The notes below the pieces were generated by a model. The model worked only from the letters and a program-made list of their open reading frames with translations, made no database searches and was not told where the DNA came from. A program made the translations under genes and the position numbers. A stretch of DNA of 64,000 bases from Planctomycetota bacterium. GTDB lineage: Bacteria; Planctomycetota; UBA1135; GCA-002686595. The stretch lies in NCBI GenBank assembly GCA_016779205.1, contig JADHOC010000020.1:30684-94683 (forward strand), in the 5' to 3' direction. Of this stretch, positions 1 through 6,669 are shown piece by piece; the first letter of the stretch is position 1, and every line of letters starts with the position of its first letter.

Positions 1-501
1 TCAGCGTTCCTCGGCTGGCAGGCCATGCAGCAGCGCGAGACCATCGCGCGGTACGAGGCCGCGGTGTCCGAGGGTGGAGAGGCGGAGCAGATCGCCCAGC
101 GGATCCTCCGCAACGCCTACAGCTACACCCAGTACAAGGAGCGAAGCGAGAAGGAGGGCGTGAAGGGAGATGGAGCTGACCAGGTCAACTCCTACATCTT
201 CGCCATCGCGGCCGACCCCGACGTGCTCTGGGGTAACCCGAAGATCGAGAAGCCCAGGGAGCAAGAGCGCCTCAACGGCTACACCGACCACATCTACTCC
301 ATCAAGCCGGCGGAGAGCAACGCGTGGTTCGATCGTGCGCGCATCGCCAACTTCTTCTTCTTGCTGGAGAAGAACAGCCGCAAGCTCCGGATCACCAGCA
401 TCCTCCTGCGGGCTGCCCAGAAGAACCTCGACGCCCATGAGATCCCCGAGGACCGCTGGTACGTGGACCTCAAGGTGACGATGCGCGAACGCGCGAAGTA
501 G
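1..501 (+). CDS. Unknown protein, 3' part only (5' end outside window)
   Basis: The reading frame is open from base 1, so the gene almost certainly starts upstream; the ATG at 25 is only the first Met in view. The visible 166 residues begin with a short hydrophobic stretch (AFLGW) that may be the end of a membrane segment. A charged helical region and a mixed C-terminal domain follow, ending with YVDLKVTMRERAK. I recognise no family. The gene stops 6 bases before the next start on the same strand, so it is probably co-transcribed with the sulfatase-fold lipoprotein. Codon use matches the surrounding genes. Confidence 0.7.
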   Translation, partial: SAFLGWQAMQQRETIARYEAAVSEGGEAEQIAQRILRNAYSYTQYKERSEKEGVKGDGADQVNSYIFAIAADPDVLWGNPKIEKPREQERLNGYTDHIYSIKPAESNAWFDRARIANFFFLLEKNSRKLRITSILLRAAQKNLDAHEIPEDRWYVDLKVTMRERAK

Positions 502-507
502 GCGCGG

Positions 508-2058
508 GTGCGCGTGAGGCACGGCGGAGCGTTGGCCCTCTCCTCGGTGAGTCGAGGCCGGTCTGGCCCGGGCGCGGCTCCGCCGACGAGAGGCGCGACG
601 GGCCACGCCCGTCCTCGGCAGGCCGGCGCTCTCATCTTGGTTGGGCTCCTCGCCATCGGATGCGGCGAGCCGGAACCCGGCCCGTCCGGGAGCGGGGGGG
701 CCGGCACGGGGGCCTTGGACGCGGGAGATGAGCGAGTCCCGCTCCTGGGCGGGGAGGTGACGGAGGGGCTCCTCGAGGGCCGGCCCAACGTCCTCGTGAT
801 CACGATCGACACGCTCCGTGCGGATCACCTCGGCGCCTACGGGTACGGGCGCCCCACGAGCCCGCGGCTGGACGAGCTGGCCTCGAAGTCGGTGCTGTTC
901 GAGCAGGCGCTGGCCCCCATCGCGACGACGCTCCCCAGCCACACGACGATGTTCACCGGCGTCGCTCCCCATGAGCACGGGGTGCTCGCGAACATCGCGG
1001 ATGGCAAGGTCTACACCAGGCGCCCCGACCTCCAGACGCTGGCCGAGTTCTTCTCGGAGAGCGGGTACCGCACCGACGCCGTGGTGGCGGCCTTCCCGCT
1101 GCGCCCCGAGTTCGGGCTCGACGCGGGATTCGACGGCTACGAGGCGCCCGAGGCGACCCCGCTGGTGGCCAAGGAGGTCGCCAGCGCCGCCCTGGAGGTG
1201 ATGGAGCGCCAGGCCCGGGAGCCGGGGCCGGACCTGCTCTGGGTTCACTTCTTCGACCCCCACGGTCCGTACACGCCGCCGCAGAGGGTGGCGCGCGGCT
1301 TCATGATGGATGAGGCGACCCGGGCCTACCTGAAGAAGCGCCGCTTCTCGGAGCGGGCGCGGCGCCCGACGGGCCAGTGGAACGAGCTCGAGCCGGGCAT
1401 CGACGCCTACGACGGCGAGGTCGCGTTCGTCGACCGACAGATCAAGCGGCTGCTCGGGAAGGGCGAGGAGCTCGGCTGGGTCAGCGATGATTGTGTGATC
1501 GCGGTCCTCGCGGACCACGGGGAGGGGCTGAACCAGCACGGTGTGCCAGGCCACGGGCTGGTCTGGGAGGAACAGCTGCACGTACCGTGGATGATCCGGG
1601 CCCCAGGGGTCGCGGCCCGCCGTATCTCCGAGCCTGTGGCGCTCGCGGACTTCGCGCCGACGCTCCTGCACCTGTTCGATCTCCCCGGGAAGGAGGCCTT
1701 CCTAGGGCAGGTGAGCGGCGTGGATCGATTCGCGCCGACCATCGCCCACGCTGACCGACGACTCCTGGCGCAAACCTCGCCGCGGCAGTCGGCCACGGAC
1801 GGCATCAGCTACGCGCTCAGGGCCGGGAAGTGGAAGCTCCACCGGGGCGAGGGCGGCGAGTTGCAGCTCTTCGACCTGGAGGCGGACCCGTACGAGTTGA
1901 AGGACGTCTCCTTCCGCTGGCCCAAGGTCCTGGACCGTCTCACGGCGGACCTGGACGCCACCCTGGAGCGCCAGGTCGGCGGGGTCCGGATCGAGGAGGC
2001 GAGCGAGGCGACGGCCGCCGAGCTGCGGGCCCTGGGCTACGGCGGTGACGGCCGTTGA
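508..2058 (+). CDS. Sulfatase/alkaline-phosphatase-superfamily lipoprotein with a Thr in the nucleophile position
   Basis: A hydrophobic segment ending in LLAIGC (Cys52) looks like a lipoprotein signal, but some 35 residues precede it from the GTG at 508, so the true start is uncertain. The sulfatase fold opens with PNVLVITIDTLRADHLGAYG (from residue 93, the metal-binding Asp region), and a LADHGEG metal motif lies at 335-341. Where classical sulfatases carry C/S-x-P-S/A-R, this protein has T-L-P-S-H (141-145). A formylglycine cannot form there; Thr would be the nucleophile, as in phosphoethanolamine transferases and alkaline phosphatases. The C-terminus ends AELRALGYGGDGR. The likely role is a periplasmic hydrolase of a sulfo- or phospho-ester; the substrate cannot be told. 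It follows the upstream partial gene by 6 bases and converges on the arginase-family gene. Confidence 0.85.
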   Translation: MRVRHGGALALSSVSRGRSGPGAAPPTRGATGHARPRQAGALILVGLLAIGCGEPEPGPSGSGGAGTGALDAGDERVPLLGGEVTEGLLEGRPNVLVITIDTLRADHLGAYGYGRPTSPRLDELASKSVLFEQALAPIATTLPSHTTMFTGVAPHEHGVLANIADGKVYTRRPDLQTLAEFFSESGYRTDAVVAAFPLRPEFGLDAGFDGYEAPEATPLVAKEVASAALEVMERQAREPGPDLLWVHFFDPHGPYTPPQRVARGFMMDEATRAYLKKRRFSERARRPTGQWNELEPGIDAYDGEVAFVDRQIKRLLGKGEELGWVSDDCVIAVLADHGEGLNQHGVPGHGLVWEEQLHVPWMIRAPGVAARRISEPVALADFAPTLLHLFDLPGKEAFLGQVSGVDRFAPTIAHADRRLLAQTSPRQSATDGISYALRAGKWKLHRGEGGELQLFDLEADPYELKDVSFRWPKVLDRLTADLDATLERQVGGVRIEEASEATAAELRALGYGGDGR

Positions 2059-2061
2059 CCG

Positions 2062-3078
2062 TCAGGCCAGCGCCGCGCCGATGAGCCGGTAGAGCAGGCG
2101 GGCGCCGACGATGGCGTCCCAGGAGCAGCCGTCCGGGTCGCCGTTCGCGCCCGCGCTGACCTCGTTGAGGTCGAGCCCCACGACGCGTCGGTCGCTGGCG
2201 GCGAGCTCCTCGAGCCAGATGGTGACCTCGTCCCAGCCGAGGCCTCCGGGGACCGGCGTCCCCGTGTTCGGGCAGAGACCGGGGTCGAGGCCGTCCACGT
2301 CGAAGCTCACGAAGACGTGTTGCGGGAGCTCAGCGACCGCAGCTCGAGCCATGGCCCTCGTCCCGCTCCCATGCCGAGCTGCGCGCAGCTCGTGCCCGAA
2401 GATGGCCTTGATCCGGGGGTCGGACTGGATGGCGTCGTGCTCCTGCTCGCACAGGTCGCGGATGCCGACCTGGAGCAGGCAGGAGAGATCCGCGGGGCCC
2501 TGGAGCGCGTTGTGCATCACCGACGCGTGGGACCAGCGGAAGCCCTCGAAGGCTGGTCGCAGGTCAGCGTGGGCGTCGAACTGGAGGATCCCCATCCCCG
2601 GGAAGCGCGCCGCGCAGGCCTCGATGGCGCCGAGCGGGGTGGAGTGGTCCCCCCCGAGGACCACCGGCAGGCGGCCCTCCTCGAGGCGCTGCTCGGTGAA
2701 GGCCGCGACCTCACGGCGGACGGCGTCGCAGATGGCGTCCACGCGCCCCACGGCCTCCTGGTCGCCCCCCTCCGCGCCCCCTCGATGGATGATCGGCGCC
2801 GCCAGCCCCCGGGCCTCCCGATCCCAGGCAGCCAGCTTCGGGTCGAGGGGCGCCATCCAGATCCCCCGCTCGTAGGGCTTGCCGAAGTGCAGGTCGAAGA
2901 GGTCGACCTGGCGGCTCGCCGCGAGGACCGCTTCGGGGGCCCCGCTCGTACCGGGGCGGTAGGAGGTCGTGGCCTCGAAGGGCACGCCAAGGACGTGGAC
3001 GTGGGCCTCCTTTGGGCCGTGGGGGAGCCCGAACAGGCCGCTGTCGGCGGGCGAGGCAGCGTTGGCGTCGAAGTCCAT
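2062..3078 (-). CDS. Arginase/agmatinase family ureohydrolase
   Basis: A 338-residue cytoplasmic enzyme of the binuclear manganese ureohydrolase family, which hydrolyses a guanidino (or formimino) group to release urea or formamide. All metal ligands are present: H145 in GGDHS, D168/H170/D172 in DAHAD, and D260/D262 in FDVDGLDP. Length fits the family (about 300-340). The reading frame stays open far upstream, but the ATG at 3078 is the natural start because the domain begins soon after it. Arginase, agmatinase and formimidoylglutamase cannot be separated from sequence alone, and no neighbouring gene fixes the substrate. It converges on the sulfatase gene with 3 bases between stops and diverges from the SPFH pair. 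Confidence 0.88.
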   Translation of the reverse strand: MDFDANAASPADSGLFGLPHGPKEAHVHVLGVPFEATTSYRPGTSGAPEAVLAASRQVDLFDLHFGKPYERGIWMAPLDPKLAAWDREARGLAAPIIHRGGAEGGDQEAVGRVDAICDAVRREVAAFTEQRLEEGRLPVVLGGDHSTPLGAIEACAARFPGMGILQFDAHADLRPAFEGFRWSHASVMHNALQGPADLSCLLQVGIRDLCEQEHDAIQSDPRIKAIFGHELRAARHGSGTRAMARAAVAELPQHVFVSFDVDGLDPGLCPNTGTPVPGGLGWDEVTIWLEELAASDRRVVGLDLNEVSAGANGDPDGCSWDAIVGARLLYRLIGAALA

Positions 3079-3240
3079 GGGCGGATTCTGACGGATTTGC
3101 ACGAGAAACGCCCGTGCGAGGGCTGCGAGCAGGGTCTGGCTCCCGAAGAGAACCGCGGAGCCGGGTGAATACTCCCGCGCCGGTCGGGTACCGCACCGCG
3201 AAACCGCGCCCCCCCGGCTCCCAATGACCCTGAGTACCCC

Positions 3241-4467
3241 ATGAGCACCGAAAACGACGAGGACGGCTGGCCCCCGTCCGGCAAGGCCCGCCGGCCCTCC
3301 GGCGAAGGCACCTTCGAGACCCCTTGGAGCAGCAAGAAGACACGCTCTCGTCGTGGGGGAGGAGACTCCGGTCCCCCGACCGCCGTGAAGGTGGCGGTCG
3401 GTCTGGTGGTGGCACTGGTGATGGGCTTCGTCGGGCTCGGCGTCACGGGGCGCCTCGGCGTCACCAGCGTGGAGGCCAACGAGGTCGCCGTGCGGGTCAA
3501 CTACCTCACCGGCGCCGAGACGGTCATCACCACCCCCGGCTACCAGTTCTTCATCCCCTTCCTGGCAGACATCTACAAGTTTGACGGGACGACGCAGGAG
3601 TACGTGATGGCCGGTAATAGCTTCCGCGGGACCAACGTGGCGTCGAGCCTCACCGTGCGGGCGAAGGACGGCTCCAACTTCTGGTTCGACGAGCTGAAGA
3701 TCCAGTACGAGCTGATCCCGGGCGCCGCCACCGAGGTCCTGCGGGACTCCGGGCTCGGGGACAACTACAAGGAGGAGTGGATCAAGGCCTACGCGCGCTC
3801 GATCCTGCGGGACGAGTTCGGCCTCTACAGCGCCGTCGACGCCGCGGACCCCACGACGTACAAGGCCGCTCCCGAGCAGGCTCGTCAGCGCATGAATGCG
3901 ATCCTCGAGCCCCACGGCGTGAGCGTGGTGCGGATCATCACTCCGAACCCTCAGTTCGACGACCGCTACGAGAACGCGATCGAGCAGCGCAAGGAGGCGG
4001 ACCAGGAGGTCGAGGAGCTGCGCGCGAGGGTTCAGCAGCTCGAGCAGGAGCGCGAGCAGCGCCTCGCCGCGGTCCGCAAGGACAAGGAGGTCGAGATGCA
4101 GGAGCTGACGGGCAACCTGCGCAAGGAGTTGCTCGCCGCCGAGCAGGAGGCGATCCGGCTGACCAAGAGCGCGGACGCCTACGCCACCGAGCGCACCGCC
4201 GAGGGCCAGGCCACCGAGGCCCGGCTCATCGCCGAGGCGAGCGGCCTGACCGCGAAGTACACCAAGGAGGCCGAGGGCATCGAGAGCCGCGCCAAGGCCC
4301 TGGAGCAGCGCGGCGAGGTGGTCGTCCGTGAGGCGCTCGTCGAGAAGCTCCTGGGCGTGAACTTCACCCTCGTGCCCTACAGCCGCGATCCAGCGCCGGA
4401 GCGGCTCGAGCACAGCGGCTCCAGCGGCGTCCTCGAACCGGCCAGGGCCTCGGGAGGTCAGCGATGA
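3241..4467 (+). CDS. SPFH/band 7 (prohibitin/HflK-like) membrane protein 1
   Basis: This 408-residue protein has a charged cytoplasmic N-terminus (1-48), one membrane span (about 49-69) and an SPFH domain beginning VEANEVAVRVNY. A long charged coiled coil rich in Glu, Arg and Gln (about 240-370) follows. Proteins of this type form large ring or cage assemblies on the membrane and can control proteases such as FtsH (HflK/HflC) or organise lipid domains. Its stop overlaps the start of a second SPFH gene by 4 bases, as in the hflK-hflC arrangement, and the two products probably co-assemble. Sequence similarity to HflK is not close enough to use that name. No clear Shine-Dalgarno precedes the ATG. 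Confidence 0.88.
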   Translation: MSTENDEDGWPPSGKARRPSGEGTFETPWSSKKTRSRRGGGDSGPPTAVKVAVGLVVALVMGFVGLGVTGRLGVTSVEANEVAVRVNYLTGAETVITTPGYQFFIPFLADIYKFDGTTQEYVMAGNSFRGTNVASSLTVRAKDGSNFWFDELKIQYELIPGAATEVLRDSGLGDNYKEEWIKAYARSILRDEFGLYSAVDAADPTTYKAAPEQARQRMNAILEPHGVSVVRIITPNPQFDDRYENAIEQRKEADQEVEELRARVQQLEQEREQRLAAVRKDKEVEMQELTGNLRKELLAAEQEAIRLTKSADAYATERTAEGQATEARLIAEASGLTAKYTKEAEGIESRAKALEQRGEVVVREALVEKLLGVNFTLVPYSRDPAPERLEHSGSSGVLEPARASGGQR

Positions 4468-5543
4468 ACCAGCTCTCCAAATTCCTCGTGGGGGCCTTCG
4501 TCCTCCTCATCCTGGCGCTGCTGGCGTCCACCACGCTCTTCGTGCGGATCCACCCCTGGGAGATCGGCGTGAAGCAGAACCTGCTCGCCAAGGAGATCCT
4601 CCCCGAGGACTTCGGGACGGGCTTCGCGCTCCGGATCCCGGGCGTGCACCAGTGGCACCGGATGGACCGCCGAACGCACTTTGTGACCTTCGCTGAGAAG
4701 GACGTGAGGACGTCACTGGGCATGAACCGGCCGGCGCTCGAGATTCGAACCAAGGACAACAACCTCGCGACTTACGACCTCTCGGTCTCGTACAAGATCA
4801 TCGACGGGAGCGCCCACATGATCGTGAGCGAGCGCCGCAAGGAGGTCTACCGCGAGCGCGTGCTCGCCACGGTGGAGGCGGTCATGCGCGAGGAACTCGC
4901 GCAGCTTGCCTCGGAGGAGATCTTCAGCACGGAGGCCCGCCTCGCGGTGGCCGCGACGGCGCTCGAGCGGCTCCGCACCGACCTGCTCGAGTTCCACTGC
5001 CTCCCGGACCAGGTCCTGATCCGCGCCGTCCGCTTCCCCGACGGCTACGAGGCCCGTCTCCAGGAGAAGCAGCTGACCTACCAGAAGCTCGAGCTGGCGG
5101 TGTCCAAGCGGGCGGTGGAGGATCAGACGGCGATCACGGACACGAGCGCTGCGGAGATCAGCGCGGCGGAGAAGGAGCTCCGTGGCGACTGGGACAAGCG
5201 CCTGCAGACGGCGATGAGCGAGAACGCCGTGGCGATCGCCTCGATCGTGGCCGAGGCCAACATCTACGACCAGCAAACCCGGGCCGAGGCGGACGCGCTC
5301 TACGAGACGTCCATCGCCAACGGCAACCTCGCCATCCAGAAGGCGGAGGCCCTGCGAAACGAGCTGCGCAACCAGGCGCTCGACACCAGGGGCGGCCGGA
5401 TCTACCTCGCCCAGAAGGCGGCCGAGAACCTCGAGTTCGAGAGCGTCACCCTCAACAGCAACGACCCGCGGGTCCCCTCGATCATCGATCTCGGCGCGCT
5501 GACGCGCCTGCTGATCGGTGAGGACCCCGAAGACGACGAGTGA
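4464..5543 (+). CDS. SPFH/band 7 (HflC-like) membrane protein 2
   Basis: A 359-residue partner of the preceding gene, starting inside its stop codon (ATGA overlap). A GGGAGGT Shine-Dalgarno (about 4450-4456) lies inside the upstream gene. It has one N-terminal membrane span (6-27), then an SPFH domain (VRIHPWEIGVKQN onward) and a coiled coil rich in Ala and Glu (about 190-320). An acidic tail, LLIGEDPEDDE, closes the protein. The tight coupling implies fixed stoichiometry, as in hetero-oligomeric HflK/HflC cages. The gene ends in a strong hairpin against the convergent ridA gene. Confidence 0.88.
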   Translation: MNQLSKFLVGAFVLLILALLASTTLFVRIHPWEIGVKQNLLAKEILPEDFGTGFALRIPGVHQWHRMDRRTHFVTFAEKDVRTSLGMNRPALEIRTKDNNLATYDLSVSYKIIDGSAHMIVSERRKEVYRERVLATVEAVMREELAQLASEEIFSTEARLAVAATALERLRTDLLEFHCLPDQVLIRAVRFPDGYEARLQEKQLTYQKLELAVSKRAVEDQTAITDTSAAEISAAEKELRGDWDKRLQTAMSENAVAIASIVAEANIYDQQTRAEADALYETSIANGNLAIQKAEALRNELRNQALDTRGGRIYLAQKAAENLEFESVTLNSNDPRVPSIIDLGALTRLLIGEDPEDDE

Positions 5544-5548
5544 CCACA

Positions 5549-5573
5549 GGCGCGGCTCCGTCGGGGCCGCGCC
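5549..5573. terminator. Hairpin between convergent SPFH and ridA genes
   Basis: Perfect 8-bp stem GGCGCGGC/GCCGCGCC (5549-5556 with 5566-5573) around a 9-base loop. It fills most of the 34-base gap between two convergent genes. No T-tract follows on either strand, so it may act as a bidirectional, U-less terminator or an mRNA 3' end protector. Confidence 0.5.
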
Positions 5574-5577
5574 ACCC

Positions 5578-5949
5578 TCAGCGGGCCGCGGCGGTGGCCT
5601 CGATCTCCACGAGGCATCCCCCGTGGAGCGGGCCCGTGGGCACCACGATGCGGGCGGGGCGGTGCGCCCCGAAGAAGCCAGCGTAGGTCTCGTTCACCGC
5701 GCCCCACAGCTCCACGTCGCTGACGTAGATCCGCACCTGGATGATGTCCTCCAGGCGGCTCCCGGCGGCCTCCACGAGGCTCCGGACCTTGCCCAGGGCG
5801 GAGAGGGTCTGGGCCTCGATGCCCTCGGGGAAGGAGCCGTCCTCCTCGGCGGGGAGCTGGCCGGAGACGTACAGGACGCCCCCGTGCTCGACGATGGGGG
5901 AGTAATGGCCCGCGGGGGTGGGGATGTCGGGATGCTGGATCGCTCTCAT
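5578..5949 (-). CDS. ridA: RidA (YjgF/YER057c/UK114) family enamine/imine deaminase
   Basis: A 123-residue protein of the usual RidA length. These trimeric cytosolic enzymes hydrolyse reactive 2-aminoacrylate and related imines made by PLP enzymes. The family signature is intact: VLYVSGQLP near the N-terminus, the conserved Arg (R100) in RPARIVVP that binds the substrate carboxylate, and the terminal VEIEATA with the conserved Glu. It stands alone, convergent with the SPFH pair and divergent from the ECF sigma gene, so its specific partner pathway is unknown. Confidence 0.9.
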   Translation of the reverse strand: MRAIQHPDIPTPAGHYSPIVEHGGVLYVSGQLPAEEDGSFPEGIEAQTLSALGKVRSLVEAAGSRLEDIIQVRIYVSDVELWGAVNETYAGFFGAHRPARIVVPTGPLHGGCLVEIEATAAAR

Positions 5950-6077
5950 GGGGTGGAGGTTAGTGGTGACAGGGCCGGGGGGCGCCCGCTATGTGGAAGG
6001 GGCGTCCAGAAGTTCTGGATTCTCCCAAGGGTCCGGCTCCGCGCTCCGTTCCTCCCGCAAGACGCCTCCTCCCGCCC

Positions 6078-6659
6078 ATGAACGAGCAAGAACCCCCGAC
6101 CCCCGAGCCCGGCGACGCCGAGCTCCTCGGCCGCTGGCGCGGCGGGGACCCGTCGGGCTTCGAGCTCCTCGTGAGGCGGTACGAAGGCCCGCTCCTCCGC
6201 CACGCCCGCACCCTGCTCCGGCACGGCGGCGGCGCGGAGGACACGGTCCAGGAGGCGTTCCTGCGGCTGGCGAAGACCCCGCCGGACCTCGAGGGCCGCG
6301 AAGGCGTCCCCGGGGACCGGGAGCTCAGCGCCTGGCTGCATCGAGTCACGAGGAACCTGTGCCTGGATGTCATGCGATCAGAACAACGGAGACGCGCCCG
6401 CGAGGCGGAGCGAGCGAGCGAGACGGAGGCCATCGAGGCGCGCGGCGTCGAGGCGCTGGATACCCGCTCCGCGGTGGAGCACTCGATCTCGAGCCTGCCG
6501 GACGACCAGCGAGAGGTGGTCAGCCTGCGGCTCCTCGAGGAGTGCAGCTACGCGGAGATTGCGTCCATCACGGGGCGCAACGTGGGCACGGTCGGCTGGC
6601 TGATCAGCGTCGGTATGAAGGCGCTCGCCCGGGACCTGAGCCCGCTCATGGAGGCCTGA
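6078..6659 (+). CDS. ECF-type RNA polymerase sigma factor
   Basis: A 193-residue sigma-70 family factor of the extracytoplasmic-function type. Region 2 spans FELLVRRYEGPLLRHA to QEAFLRLAK. Region 4 spans SLPDDQREVVSLRLLEECSY and the recognition helix near RNVGTVGWLISVGMKAL. An in-frame ATG at 5991 exists, but it would add a non-conserved N-terminus, so the ATG at 6078 is chosen. The stop lies 10 bases before the start of the VWA protein, which has an anti-sigma-like N-terminus. The two are almost certainly one operon, with the sigma factor held by that membrane protein. Confidence 0.9.
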   Translation: MNEQEPPTPEPGDAELLGRWRGGDPSGFELLVRRYEGPLLRHARTLLRHGGGAEDTVQEAFLRLAKTPPDLEGREGVPGDRELSAWLHRVTRNLCLDVMRSEQRRRAREAERASETEAIEARGVEALDTRSAVEHSISSLPDDQREVVSLRLLEECSYAEIASITGRNVGTVGWLISVGMKALARDLSPLMEA

Positions 6660-6669
6660 GGAGATGAAC

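Noticed and set aside
1..1671. 556-codon minus-strand open frame opposite the first two genes
   Set aside because: It is antisense to the sulfatase domain and has Arg/Leu/Gly-rich shadow composition without motifs.
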